Source: Streptomyces sp. H27-H1
Lineage (GTDB): Bacteria > Actinomycetota > Actinomycetes > Streptomycetales > Streptomycetaceae
Reading direction: 5' to 3'
DNA length: 64,000 bases
NCBI RefSeq assembly: GCF_026627445.1
Contig: NZ_JAPNLJ010000003.1
Location: forward strand, 124,001 to 188,000
The notes beneath the pieces are model-generated. The model was not told where the DNA came from. It saw only the letters and a list, made by a program, of their open reading frames with translations, and did no database searches. Of this stretch, positions 15,065-26,100 are shown piece after piece; the stretch's first letter is position 1, and each line of letters opens with the position of its first letter. The position numbers were made by a program, and so were the translations under genes.

Positions 15065-18000
15065 GTGTCCCCCCAGCCCGAGCCGTCCCCCCAGCCCCCA
15101 CGTGCCCTGCCGGCGCAGCAGCCCTCGCCGGCTCCACGGACCACGCGCCCTTCGCGCCCCCGGCGGCCCGGGCGGCCTTCGCCTACGCCGTCGGCGTTCG
15201 AGCGGCCTGAGCGGCTCGAGTCGCCTGAGTCGCCGGAGATGCCGGCCCCCGCACGCCGGCCCGGGCGGCTCCGCGCCACCGACCGCGACCTCGTCGTCGC
15301 GGTCAGCCCGTTCGAGGAGCCCAATCCGCGGATCGTCACCGCCGCGGAGCGCGCCGGCGCCCTGGGCCTGCTCGACCTCGGCCGGGACGCAGGGGCCGCG
15401 CGCCGGGCCATGGCCGAGGTCGCCCGCCGCCTCGGCGCCGGACGCTACGGGGTAAGGGTGCCGGCGGGCTGCCCGATCGGACCGGGGGAGTTGGCGCCCG
15501 AGGTGGACACCGTGCTGCTCTGCGACCCCGCGACCCACACCCCGGACGGGGTGGCCGGCTGGGCGGCCGCCGCCGGACGGCCCCGGGTATGGGCCGAGAT
15601 CACCGATCCGGTACGGGCCGAGGCCGCTGTCGTCGCCGGCGTGGAGGCGCTCGTGGCCAAGGGGCACGAGGCAGGCGGCCGGGTGGGCGGGACCACCACC
15701 TTCGTACTCCTCCAACAACTCCTCTCCGAACCCGCGTCCGCGGTGCCCGTGCGGGCGTACGGCGGAATCGGGCCGCACACGGCGGCCGCGGCAGTCGCGG
15801 GCGGAGCCGCCGGGGTGGTGGTCGACGTACAACTGGCCCTCACGCCCGAGGGGGAGGCCGGGCTGCCCACCGAAGTGGCCTCGGCCGTACGGGCCATGGA
15901 CGGATCCGAAACCAGGGTGGTGCGGGGCCACCGGGTGTACGCGCGCCCCGATCTGACCCCGCCGTCGGGTCCGGTTGCCGGCCTGTTGGGGGCCCGGGAC
16001 CTGCGGACGCAGCTGCTTCCGGTCGGGCAGGACGGGGCCTCGGCGGCCCGGCTGGCCGCCCGCTACCGGACGACCGGGGGTATCCTCCATGGCATTCGGT
16101 CGGCCGTCGTGGGACATCTGACGGCCGTCGTACGGGCCCGCCCGCTGGGGGGCGGCCACGGCCCGGGGCGGCCGCTCCCGGTGGCGCAGGGGCCGATGAC
16201 CCGGGTCAGCGACCAGGCGGCCTTCGCCGAAGCCGTGGCCGCCGCAGGCGGCATCCCCTACCTGGCGCTCGCCGTCATGGAGGGGCCGCAGGTGCGCCGC
16301 CTCCTCGCCGAGACCGCCGAACGGCTCGGGGACCGGCCCTGGGGGGTGGGCCTGCTCGGCTTCGCCCCGGCCGAACTGCGGGCCGAGCAACTGGAGGCCG
16401 TCGCCGAGGTGCGTCCGCCACACGCGATCATCGCGGGCGGCACGCCGGGGCAGGCGGCCCCGCTGGAGGCCGCCGGGACCCGGACCCATCTGCACGTGCC
16501 CTCGCCGGGGCTGCTGGAACGGTATCTCGCCGAGGGAGCACGGCGGTTCGTGTTCGAGGGGCTGGAATGCGGGGGCCACGTCGGGCCGCGCGCCTCGTTC
16601 CCGCTGTGGGAGGAGCAGATCGAGCTGCTGCTGTCCTGCCCCGAACCGGGCGCGCTGGACGTGCTGTTCGCGGGCGGTGTGCACGACGCGCGCTCCGCCG
16701 CGATGGCCGCCGCCGCGGCAGCGCCGCTGGCCGAACGGGGTGCACGGATCGGCGTGCTCATGGGCACCGCCTACCTGTTCACCGAGGAGGCGGTGGCGGC
16801 GGGCGCGGTGCTGCCCCGCTTCCAGCGGGCGGCGCTGGAATGCGCGGACACCGTACTGCTGCACACCGCGCCCGGGCACGCCACGCGCTGCGCGGTCACC
16901 CCGTACGTGGACACCTTCGAGGCCACCCGGGTACGCCTCGCGGAGGGCGGGGCCGAGCCGCGCCAGGTGTGGGAGGAGCTGGAGCGGCTCAATCTGGGAA
17001 GGCTCCGGATCGCCAGCAAGGGACTGCGGCGCGGCCCCGACGGCTCCGGACTGGAGCACGTGGGAGAGGAACAGCAGGACGCCGAGGGCCTGTTCATGAT
17101 CGGCCAGGCGGCGACCCTGCGCTCCGGGACCACCACGATCGCCGCCCTGCACACCGAAGTCACCGACGGTGCGACCGAGTTGCTTCGGCAGCGGGCCCAG
17201 GAACTCACCGGCCCGGAGTCCGAGGGCGAGACGGCGGCCGAGGCGCCCGCGGATCGGCCCGAGCCGCTGGACGTCGCCGTCGTCGGCATGGCATGCGCCT
17301 ACCCCGGCGCACCGGACCTCGCCGCCTACTGGGCACGGATCCTGTCGGGAACCGACGCGGTGACCGAGGTGCCGGCCGAACGCTGGGACCCGGCGATCCA
17401 CTTCGACCCCGACCCGGCACGCGCGGGCGAACGCACCCCGTCCCGCTGGGGCGGCTTCCTCGGACCGGTGCCCTTCGACGCCCTCGCGCACGGCATCCCG
17501 CCCGCCTCGCTGGCCGGGATCGAACCGGTGCAGCTGCTCGCCCTGGAGATCTCGGCGCGGGCCCTGGCCGACGCCGGGTACGGAAAGGACCGGGAGTTCG
17601 ACCGCTCCCGGACCTCCGTCGTGTTCGGCGCGGAGGCGGGCACGGAGCTGGCGGGCGCGTACGGGCTGCGCGCGCTGTACCCGGGATACCTGGGAGAGCT
17701 CCCGCCCGAACTGGACGAGCAGCTGCCGAGACTCACCGAGGACTCCTTCCCCGGTGTCCTCGCCAACGTGATCGCGGGCCGGGTCGCCAACCGCCTGGAC
17801 CTGGGCGGCGCGAACTGCACCGTCGACGCCGCCTGCGCCTCCTCGCTGGCCGCACTCGACCTCGCATGCCGCCAACTGCGCGACAGGGACAGCGACATGG
17901 TGCTGTGCGGCGGCGCCGACGTCCACAACGGCATCAACGACTACCTGCTGTTCTCCTCCGTCCGCGCACTGTCCCCCGGAGGCCGCTGCCGGCCCTTCGA

Positions 18001-21000
18001 CGCGGCCGCCGACGGAATCGCCCTCGGAGAGGGGGTGGGAGCGCTCGTGCTGAAGCGGCTCGCCGACGCGGAACGGGACGGTGACCGCGTGTACGCCGTG
18101 ATCAAGGCGGTCGGATCCGCCAGCGACGGGCGCTCCCTCGGCCTGACCGCGCCCCGGCCCGAGGGGCAGCGCAGAGCCCTCGACCGGGCTTACGCGCGGG
18201 CCGGGATATCCCCCGGCGAGGTCGGCCTGATCGAGGCGCACGGCACCGGCACCGTGGTTGGCGACACCACCGAACTGGCCGTACTGAACGCACTGTTCAC
18301 CGAATCGGGCGCCGCTGCGGGAGCCTGCGCGCTGGGCTCGGTGAAATCCCAGATCGGGCACACCAAGTGCGCGGCCGGGCTGGCCGGACTGATCAAGGCG
18401 GTGCGGGCGGTCCACTCGGGCGTACGGCCGCCGACCCTGCACCTCGACGCACCGGTCCCGTCCTGGAGCGCGGAGACCAGCCCGTTCTTCTTCGACACTC
18501 AGGCCCGGCCCTGGGCGGCGCCCGCGCAGCGGCGGATCGCGGGGGTCAGCGCCTTCGGGTTCGGAGGCACGAACTACCACGCGGTGCTGACCGGCTACGC
18601 CGGAGCCGAGGAACCCCGGCACGGACGGGAGGAATGGCCGGCCGAACTGTTCTGCTTCCGCGGCCAGGACCGGCGCGCGGCGGGCCGGGCGATGGCCCGG
18701 CTGGCGGCCAGGCTGGAGGAGAACGACGCGGCCGGGCGTCCATGGGCGCTGCGGGACCTCGCCGCCGAGGCCGCGGCCGACTCCGGCCCGGTACGGGTCG
18801 CGGTCGTGGCCGCCGACCTGGACGAGCTGGCGGCCCGGCTGGAGAACGCGCGGGCCTTCACCGCGGGCGCGGGGGTCCACCTACGGGGGGAGTCGGTGGA
18901 ACCCGGACAGGTGGCCTTCCTCTTCCCCGGCCAGGGCAGTCAACGCCCCGGCATGATGGGAGAGTTGTTCACCTCTTTCCCCCGGCTGCGGGAACTGCTG
19001 GACACGGCGCCGAACGCGGTGGTCTCCGCGATGTTCCCCCCGGCGGCCTTCACCGCGCAGGGGCGGACCGCACAGCGGGCCGCGGTCACCGACACCCGGG
19101 TGGCCCAGCCCGCCCTGGGGCTGGCGGGCTCGGCGGCGCACCTGCTGCTGGGGGAGCTGGGCGTACGGCCGGACTGCGTGGCCGGACATTCGTACGGCGA
19201 GCTCACCGCACTGTGGGCGGCGGAGGTATGGGACCACGGGAGTCTGCTGAGGCTGAGTGCGCACCGGGCCGAGGCCATCGTCGCGGCGGCCGGCGCCGAT
19301 CCGGGATCGATGGCGGCGGTGGCCGCCCCGCCGGAGGAGGTACGGGAGATCGCCGCGCGTGCCGGGTGCGTGGTGGCGAACCACAACGCACCCCGGCAGT
19401 GTGTGATTTCGGGTCCCGCCGACGCCGTGGCCGAGGCGGTGACCGCGCTGAGGGAAGCGGGCCTGTCGGTGGACCCGCTGCCCGTCGCCTGTGCGTTCCA
19501 CAGCGCGGTCGTGGCGGGGGCGGGCGCGGCCCTCGCCGAGGAGCTCGCCGGGACGGAGCTGTCCGACGCGGCCGTCCCGGTCTGGTCGAACACGACGGCC
19601 GCCCCCTACCCGGTGACCGCCGGGGAGGTACGGGACCTGGTGGCCCGGCAGGTCGCCGAGCCGGTCCGGTTCGTGGAGCAGGTGGAACACATGTACGCGG
19701 CCGGGGTCCGGACCTTCGTGGAGGCCGGGCCGGGCCGGGTCCTGTCGGGCCTGGTCGGCCGCATCCTGCACGACCGGCCGCACACGGTGGTCCCGCTGGA
19801 CGTGCCGGGCGAGCACGGACTGCTGCGCCTGGTCACGGCCCTGGCGGAGCTGGCGGCCGCGGGAGTTCCGGTCGATCCGGATGCCCTGTTCCGCGGCCGG
19901 TCCACCCGCCTCCCCGAGCGTGCTCCGCGGCGCCCGGGCTGGCTGGTGGACGGCCACCTGGTCCGCACATCCGACGGCAACCCCGTCCCCGGCGGACTCC
20001 GCCCGGCCCGGCGGGTCCACATCGCGGTACCCGAACGAAAGGGAGCCCAGCAGATGGCACAGCCGACGAACGGCAGCGGCCCGGGCGGGGACTTCGACCC
20101 GCCGGCGGCCCATGTGAAGGGCGGACCCGCGATGTCCGGGAGCACCGCGGATGCCGCTGTGGGCGGGGACCGGCTGCCGGTCGGCGGGCCGGACGAGGGC
20201 GGCTCGGCCGGGGGCTTCGACCGGGTGGGGGGCACGGCGGTTGGGCAGGCGGTCGCCCACTTCGGTACCGGCCGGGCCGGGGTTCCGGCTGCCGAGGGGG
20301 AGCCCGCCCTCCTCGGCAGCGCTGAGTCGATGGCCGGACCGGCCGCCGGGGGCGCGGTCGGCCGCCCCGTCCAGGCTGCGAACGGCTTCGCCGGGGGAGG
20401 TCTCGAGCCGTCGGGGGACCCGGCCGCCGACCGGGCGGGCGGGTACTTCGAGCCGGCGGTGGAGCGCGCCGGTGCGGCCGCCGCCGACCACCGTACGGAG
20501 GCGGTCCTGGAGTACCTCCGGGGCTCGCGCGAGCTGGTCCAGGCGCAGCGGGAGGTCCTGCTCGGCTATCTGGGGTCCCCGGTGACGGCGTGGCCCTGGC
20601 CCGGGTCGGCCCCGGCCCGGCACCCCGCCGTCACGGCCCCGGCCACGCTCCCCGCACTCGGCGCAGGCTCTGGCCGAACGGACCCGCAGGGTGTGGCGGT
20701 GGCCCGGGGGCGCGGCGCCGGACAGGGGGCGGCGGGCCCGCAGGGTCCGGGGAGCGCACCGGAGTTGCTTCAGGGCGCAGCTCCGTCCGTCCTGCGGGCC
20801 GAGCTCCGGCCGGACGGCCGAAGCCTGCCGGCAGGGGCTGCCGGCTCCTGGTCCGCGGACTACGTCGAGGCCCCGGGGGTGTTCACGGACACGGCCTCGG
20901 CTCCGTTCCGGCCAGTCGGTGTGGTTCCGGCGGGCAGCGCCGACCCCTCCTGGTCCGCAGCCCGCGGCGAAGACGGGGACTCGGGCCCCGGCGGGGCGGC

Positions 21001-23128
21001 GCTTGCCGGCGGGGCCCCCGTTTCCGGGCTGGCCGGTGGCGAGGTCCGCGGGGAGGGGCCGCCCGGGGGTGGAGGCCGTGGGAGCGGTATGCCCGGCGGC
21101 GCGGACCAGGGGGAGGGGATGCCCGGTGGCGGCGCCCGTGCCGGCGGTCTGCCCGGGTGCGACGGGCATGTGGGCGGGATGCCTGGAGGGGCCCGTGCGG
21201 ACGGGATGCCCGGTGGCGTGGGCCATGGGAACGGGATGCCCGGTGGAGTCGTCCATGAGGACGGCCTGACCAGGGGTGGGGTCGGCGGCGGCGGAAGTGT
21301 GGGCGAGGTTCGTGGGGGGTCGCGGTCCGCGGAGGAGGTGATGGACGTGATCGTGGAGATCGTCCACACCCGGACCGGGTACCCCCGAGACATGCTCGCT
21401 CCCGACCTGGACCTGGAGGCGGACCTGTCCATCGACTCCATCAAGCGGGTCGAGATCATCGGCGCCCTGGCCGACCGGATCGGCTTGCCCCAGGATCCGG
21501 GCGGTTCCGCCGAGTCCGCGATCGAGGAGTTGTCCCGGATCAAGACCCTGCGCGGGATCGTGGACTGGGTCTGGGGCCACACCGCCCGCCCGGGGCCGCC
21601 GGCCCCCGCGGAGGCGACCACGGCGTTCACGGCGACTACCACGACGGGCACGGCGGCGGCGGCGGCCCCGCCCGCCCTCGCCCGGCTCCGGGTGGACCTG
21701 CACGCACTGCCGCCCGCGCCGGGTGATCCGGAGGTCGTGCGGGGGCTGCGGATCGGGATCGTAGGGGATGGCCACGGCGTCGGGACCGCGATCACCGGGG
21801 CGCTGCGGACCCACGGCGCGGACGTACGGATGCTCGGTGAGGCCGAAGCCGGGTTCGACGCGGTCCTCGATCTGTCCGCACTGAGTCCGGGAGCGGCGCC
21901 CGTCCTGCCCGACGTCTTCCCGGGGCTGCGACGGGCCCTGACCGGCGGTGTGCGCCGGCTCCTCCTGGTCACCGCCCGCGCCGACTCCGCCGGAGCGGGA
22001 ATGCACGGCTTCGCCCGCAGCGCCTCCCTCGAGTACCCCGGCCGGCTCGTCCGCGCCGTGGAAGTCCACCCCAAGGAGGACCCCGAGCGGATCGCGGCGC
22101 AGCTCCTCGCAGAGCTGAGCTGCGAACCGGCGGCGCCCACCGGCTCCTCCGTATCCGTCGAGGACCCCGCCGCCCACGCCTCCGTCGGGTACACCGCCGA
22201 GGGGCTGCGGGTCACCCGCCGGCCGGTACCCGCGCGGCTCGTCCCCGGCGACGGGCCGCCTCCCCTCGATGCGGGCTCGGTGGTCCTCCTCACCGGCGGG
22301 GCCCGCGGGATCACCGCCCGGATCGCGCTCGCGCTGGCCCGGGCCACCGGATGCCACGTAGAGCTGATGGGACGTACCCCTCAACCATCTGCCGAGGGGG
22401 ATGAGTTCGGGAACGCCGCCGACCGGGTCGCCCTGCGCGCCGCACTGATCGCCACCGGCCTGCGCACTCCCGCGGAGATCGAGGCGGCGGCCTCGCGGAT
22501 CCTCGCCGAGCGCGAGGTACGGGCCACCCTGGCATCCCTCGCGACCGTGGCCGCATCCGTCGGCTACCACTGCGCGGACGTCACGGACGAGCAGGCGGTA
22601 CGAGCCGTCGTGGCCGCGGTACGGGCCCGCCACGGCCGGCTGGACGGCATCGTGCACGGAGCCGGGACCCTGAGGGACGGGCTTCTCCGCGACAAGCAGC
22701 CGGCTGCCTTCGCCGAGGTGTTCACCACGAAGGTGACCGGCGCCCGCCACCTGGCCGCCGCGGCGGCCGAGCACGGCACGGCGCCGGCGCCCCGCTTCCT
22801 CGCCCTGTTCGGCAGCGTGGCGGGAGTGTACGGAAACCGGGGACAGAGCGACTACGCCGCCGCCAACGACGCCCTCGACGGCCTCGCGCACATCTGGGCG
22901 GAGAACTTCCCCGGCCGGGTGCTGTCCGTCGACTGGGGGCCCTGGGCCGCGGAGGCGGGCGGGATGGTCGGCCCCGAACTGGCGCGCGCCTATGCCCGCC
23001 GCGGCATCGCGCTCATCGACCCGGACGCGGGCAGCGCCGCCTTCCTCGCCGAACTCGCGCACGGGACCGACGTACAGGTGGTCCTGATGGCGGCCGGCGG
23101 CCACGAGGGGACTGAGCGGCGTGACTGA
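15065..23128 (+). CDS. Iterative PUFA/hgl-type polyketide synthase: 2x NPD-like barrel-KS-AT-ACP-KR
   Basis: 2687 residues, GTG start with AGAGGAG five bases upstream. Domains: two nitronate-monooxygenase-like flavin barrels (about 76-300 with KGHEAGGRVG; about 370-695 with EGLECGGHVG), probably enoyl-reductase related. KS (about 730-1180) with Cys924, His1059 and His1099. AT (about 1280-1610) with GHSYGE Ser1376 and His1479. A helical post-AT stretch (EAVLEYLRGSRELVQAQREV). A Gly-rich linker. One ACP (about 2090-2170, Ser2125 in DSIKRVEI, the PUFA-type motif). An SDR-type KR (about 2230-2680; TGGARGI, YAAAND). The order KS-AT-ACP-KR is that of PfaA and enediyne synthases. The fused N-terminal barrels recall PfaD moved onto PfaA. 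Expected to build a long reduced acyl chain iteratively with the next gene's product. Its stop overlaps the next start by eight bases. Confidence 0.88.
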   Translation: MSPQPEPSPQPPRALPAQQPSPAPRTTRPSRPRRPGRPSPTPSAFERPERLESPESPEMPAPARRPGRLRATDRDLVVAVSPFEEPNPRIVTAAERAGALGLLDLGRDAGAARRAMAEVARRLGAGRYGVRVPAGCPIGPGELAPEVDTVLLCDPATHTPDGVAGWAAAAGRPRVWAEITDPVRAEAAVVAGVEALVAKGHEAGGRVGGTTTFVLLQQLLSEPASAVPVRAYGGIGPHTAAAAVAGGAAGVVVDVQLALTPEGEAGLPTEVASAVRAMDGSETRVVRGHRVYARPDLTPPSGPVAGLLGARDLRTQLLPVGQDGASAARLAARYRTTGGILHGIRSAVVGHLTAVVRARPLGGGHGPGRPLPVAQGPMTRVSDQAAFAEAVAAAGGIPYLALAVMEGPQVRRLLAETAERLGDRPWGVGLLGFAPAELRAEQLEAVAEVRPPHAIIAGGTPGQAAPLEAAGTRTHLHVPSPGLLERYLAEGARRFVFEGLECGGHVGPRASFPLWEEQIELLLSCPEPGALDVLFAGGVHDARSAAMAAAAAAPLAERGARIGVLMGTAYLFTEEAVAAGAVLPRFQRAALECADTVLLHTAPGHATRCAVTPYVDTFEATRVRLAEGGAEPRQVWEELERLNLGRLRIASKGLRRGPDGSGLEHVGEEQQDAEGLFMIGQAATLRSGTTTIAALHTEVTDGATELLRQRAQELTGPESEGETAAEAPADRPEPLDVAVVGMACAYPGAPDLAAYWARILSGTDAVTEVPAERWDPAIHFDPDPARAGERTPSRWGGFLGPVPFDALAHGIPPASLAGIEPVQLLALEISARALADAGYGKDREFDRSRTSVVFGAEAGTELAGAYGLRALYPGYLGELPPELDEQLPRLTEDSFPGVLANVIAGRVANRLDLGGANCTVDAACASSLAALDLACRQLRDRDSDMVLCGGADVHNGINDYLLFSSVRALSPGGRCRPFDAAADGIALGEGVGALVLKRLADAERDGDRVYAVIKAVGSASDGRSLGLTAPRPEGQRRALDRAYARAGISPGEVGLIEAHGTGTVVGDTTELAVLNALFTESGAAAGACALGSVKSQIGHTKCAAGLAGLIKAVRAVHSGVRPPTLHLDAPVPSWSAETSPFFFDTQARPWAAPAQRRIAGVSAFGFGGTNYHAVLTGYAGAEEPRHGREEWPAELFCFRGQDRRAAGRAMARLAARLEENDAAGRPWALRDLAAEAAADSGPVRVAVVAADLDELAARLENARAFTAGAGVHLRGESVEPGQVAFLFPGQGSQRPGMMGELFTSFPRLRELLDTAPNAVVSAMFPPAAFTAQGRTAQRAAVTDTRVAQPALGLAGSAAHLLLGELGVRPDCVAGHSYGELTALWAAEVWDHGSLLRLSAHRAEAIVAAAGADPGSMAAVAAPPEEVREIAARAGCVVANHNAPRQCVISGPADAVAEAVTALREAGLSVDPLPVACAFHSAVVAGAGAALAEELAGTELSDAAVPVWSNTTAAPYPVTAGEVRDLVARQVAEPVRFVEQVEHMYAAGVRTFVEAGPGRVLSGLVGRILHDRPHTVVPLDVPGEHGLLRLVTALAELAAAGVPVDPDALFRGRSTRLPERAPRRPGWLVDGHLVRTSDGNPVPGGLRPARRVHIAVPERKGAQQMAQPTNGSGPGGDFDPPAAHVKGGPAMSGSTADAAVGGDRLPVGGPDEGGSAGGFDRVGGTAVGQAVAHFGTGRAGVPAAEGEPALLGSAESMAGPAAGGAVGRPVQAANGFAGGGLEPSGDPAADRAGGYFEPAVERAGAAAADHRTEAVLEYLRGSRELVQAQREVLLGYLGSPVTAWPWPGSAPARHPAVTAPATLPALGAGSGRTDPQGVAVARGRGAGQGAAGPQGPGSAPELLQGAAPSVLRAELRPDGRSLPAGAAGSWSADYVEAPGVFTDTASAPFRPVGVVPAGSADPSWSAARGEDGDSGPGGAALAGGAPVSGLAGGEVRGEGPPGGGGRGSGMPGGADQGEGMPGGGARAGGLPGCDGHVGGMPGGARADGMPGGVGHGNGMPGGVVHEDGLTRGGVGGGGSVGEVRGGSRSAEEVMDVIVEIVHTRTGYPRDMLAPDLDLEADLSIDSIKRVEIIGALADRIGLPQDPGGSAESAIEELSRIKTLRGIVDWVWGHTARPGPPAPAEATTAFTATTTTGTAAAAAPPALARLRVDLHALPPAPGDPEVVRGLRIGIVGDGHGVGTAITGALRTHGADVRMLGEAEAGFDAVLDLSALSPGAAPVLPDVFPGLRRALTGGVRRLLLVTARADSAGAGMHGFARSASLEYPGRLVRAVEVHPKEDPERIAAQLLAELSCEPAAPTGSSVSVEDPAAHASVGYTAEGLRVTRRPVPARLVPGDGPPPLDAGSVVLLTGGARGITARIALALARATGCHVELMGRTPQPSAEGDEFGNAADRVALRAALIATGLRTPAEIEAAASRILAEREVRATLASLATVAASVGYHCADVTDEQAVRAVVAAVRARHGRLDGIVHGAGTLRDGLLRDKQPAAFAEVFTTKVTGARHLAAAAAEHGTAPAPRFLALFGSVAGVYGNRGQSDYAAANDALDGLAHIWAENFPGRVLSVDWGPWAAEAGGMVGPELARAYARRGIALIDPDAGSAAFLAELAHGTDVQVVLMAAGGHEGTERRD
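21087..21270 (+). repeat. GMPGG-type repeat coding for a flexible linker before the ACP
   Basis: Six imperfect units, each around GGGATGCCCGGTGGC, spaced by 18-36 bases, encode a Gly/Met/Pro-rich linker (GMPGG, GLPGC, GMPGG...) between the AT and the ACP. Unit spacing is irregular but in frame. Probably a mobile tether; its length is likely to vary between strains. Confidence 0.7.
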
Positions 23129-26100
23129 CCGCAAACGCCAGGGGCAGGGGCGGCGTCACCGCGGCCCGCGTCCCACCGACGCGGCGATCGTCGGGATGGG
23201 CGCCGTGTTCCCGGGCGCCCCCGACCTCGCCTCGTACCGCCGCAACCTCCTCGCCGGCACGGACTGCATCGGCGAGGTCCCGCCCGGGCGGTGGGACCCC
23301 GAGGTGTACTACGACCCGGACGGTGCCACCGGACCGGTCTCCGGCGACCGGTTCTACTGCCGGCGCGGGGGCTTCGTGGACGGGCTCGCCGCCTTCGACC
23401 CGACCCGGTTCGGCATCATGCCCGCCACCGTGGAAGGGGCCGAACCGGATCAGATGCTGGCCCTGCACGCCACGGCCGAGGCCATCGCCGACGCGGGCGG
23501 CGAGAGCCGCCTGCCGGCCGACCGTTCGCGCATCGGGGTGGTGCTGGGGCGCGGCGGGTTCATGGGGGTGGCCACCGCCCGGCTCGATCAACGGGTGCGT
23601 ACAGCTCACCAGTTGGCGCAGACCCTGCGGGAGCTCGCGCCCGAGCTCGGGGAGCGGCGGATCGCCGCGGTGCGCTCCGCCTTCCAGGAAGCCCTGGGTC
23701 CCGAACGGCCCGACGCGTCGATCGGGCTCGTACCGAGCTTCACGGCCGCCCGCACCGCCAACCGGCTCGACTTCCACGGACCGGTCTACACCCTGGACGC
23801 GGCCTGCGCCTCCTCGCTGCTGGCGGTGGACCAAGCGGTGGGGCTGCTGGCCGGCGGGCGCTGCGACGCGGTAATCGCCGGGGCCGTGCACCACTGCCAC
23901 ATCGCCACCCTGTGGAGCGTGTTCACGCAGCTGCGCGCCCTGAGCCCCAGCGAGCGGATCCGGCCCTTCGACCGGCGCGCCGACGGAACCCTGCTGTCCG
24001 AGGGCACCGGGGTGGTGCTGCTGAAGCGGCTGGCCGACGCGGAGCGGGACGGCGACCGGATCTACGCCGTGATCCGCGGTACCGGCGTGGCCGGCGACGG
24101 CAGGGCCGCGAGCCTGATGAGCCCCCTCGTCGCGGGCCAGGTACGGGCGCTCGAGCGGGCCTGGCGGGAAGCGGGACTCGATCCGCGGGCGCCCGGCGCG
24201 CTGGGGCTGCTGGAGGCGCACGGCACCGGGACCCCGGTGGGGGACACGGCCGAACTGCACACCCTGGCAGAGGTGTTCGGCCCGTTGACGGGTGGGGGCA
24301 CAAGAACCGGCGCCGGGAACGAGAGCGAGATGGGGAACGAGAGCGGGATCGGGAACGAGATAGGGGCCGGGAACGAGATCGGGGCCGGGAACGCGATCGC
24401 CTTCGGCTCGGTGAAATCGATGCTCGGGCACACCATGCAGGCCTCCGGCATGGCCGGGCTGATCAAGGCCGCGCTCGCGGTGCACGAAGGGGTGCTGCCG
24501 CCGACCCTGCACCTGGAGGAGCCCCACCCCGACCTGGCGCGGACCCGGATGCGGCCGGTGACGGCGGCCTTGCCGTGGGAACGCGGTCCGGAGCCGCGCC
24601 GGGCGGGGGTGAACGCCTTCGGCTTCGGCGGGATCAACGCGCACGTGGTGCTGGAGGAGGCTCCCGGCGCCGGGCACCGGAACGCGCCCTCGGGCCGGAC
24701 GGCGCCCGCGCGACCGGCCGCGCCCGTAAGGCGTTTCCTGCCCTTGGGCGGCCCGGCCGAGCCCGTGGGGGCGCCCGCGCGGGAGGAGGTGCTCCTGCTG
24801 GCGGCCTCCGGCGCGGCGGAGCTGTCGGCCCGACTGGCGGCCGGCAGCCCGGCATCCGGCGGGGACGGGCCCTGCCGGCTCGCCGTCGTCGGACCCACGC
24901 CCCAACGGCTCGCGCTGGCCGCGAAGGTGGTGGCGCGCGGCCGGGCCTGGCGCGGGCGCGGGGAGGTGTGGTTCACGCCCGAGCCGCTGGGCGGCCGGGT
25001 GGCGTTCCTGTTCCCGGGGCTGGAGCCGGAGTTCGCCCCTGTACTGGACGACGTGGCGGACCGGCTCGGGCTGCAGCGGCCCCGGCTGAGCGGAGGCGAA
25101 GAGCTGACGGAGCGGGCCCTCGACGCCATCGCCACGGGCCGCTTCCTCGCCCGGGTGCTGCCCGAGCTCGGCATCGAGGCCGATGTGCTGGCGGGCCACA
25201 GCCTGGGGGAGTGGGCGGCGATGGTGTCCGCCGGGATGTACCGGCAGGACGCGGCCGACGCCTTCCTCGACTCGCTGCGACCCGGTTCGGTGAAGGTGCC
25301 GGATCTGCTTTACGCGGCGCTGGGGTGCGGAACCCGGCGGGCGGAGGCGGCGCTGCACGGCCTGGACGGGGTGGTGGTCAGCCACGACAACTGCCCCCAC
25401 CAGTCGGTCATCTGCGGGCCCCCCGGCCAAGTGGCCTCCGCCCTCGCACGGTTGAAGACCGAAGGGGTCATCGGTCAGGAACTCCCCTTCCGTTCGGGCT
25501 TCCACACCCCCATGTGGGAGCCCTACCTCGGACAGGTCCGCGCCGCGTTCGGCCGTCTGCCGCTCCAGGCCGGGACCTTGCCCCTCTGGTCGGCGACCAC
25601 CTGTGCGCTGTTCCCCCCGGAGCCCGAGGAGGTGCGCGAGCTCGTGGTACGCCATCTCCTGGAGCCGGTCCGGTTCCGCGAGCTGACACTGCGGCTGTAC
25701 GAGGACGCGGGCGTCCGCGGCTTCGTCACCCTGGGCCCGGGCAGCCTTCCGGGCTTCGTCGAGGACACCCTGCGCGAGCGCCCCCACCTCTCGGTGGCGG
25801 CCTCCTCACCCCGGCTCTCCGGCCTCGCCGCCCTGCGGCGCACCTGCGCCGCCCTGTGGACCGAGGGCCACGCCCCGCGCTGGGACCGGCTGGCCGCCGC
25901 GGGGACGGGGGACCCGGAACGGGCCGGCGACGCAAGCCTGGTACCGCCCACGGCCGGACGCGGCGTGCTCCTGGACCTCGGTTCGCCGCTGGTCCGGCTC
26001 GGTGAGACGGCGCGCACCACCCTGGCGGGCCTCCTCTCACAAGCCACCTCCCCGGCCGGCGCCGTCACCACCACCCCGCCCGTTCCGGCGGCGGCCGCGG

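Noticed and set aside
15038..25787. Several 900-1400-codon minus-strand frames opposite the two synthases
   Set aside because: They are compositional shadows of the KS/AT/KR/PPTase coding strand and carry no recognisable motif or ribosome site.
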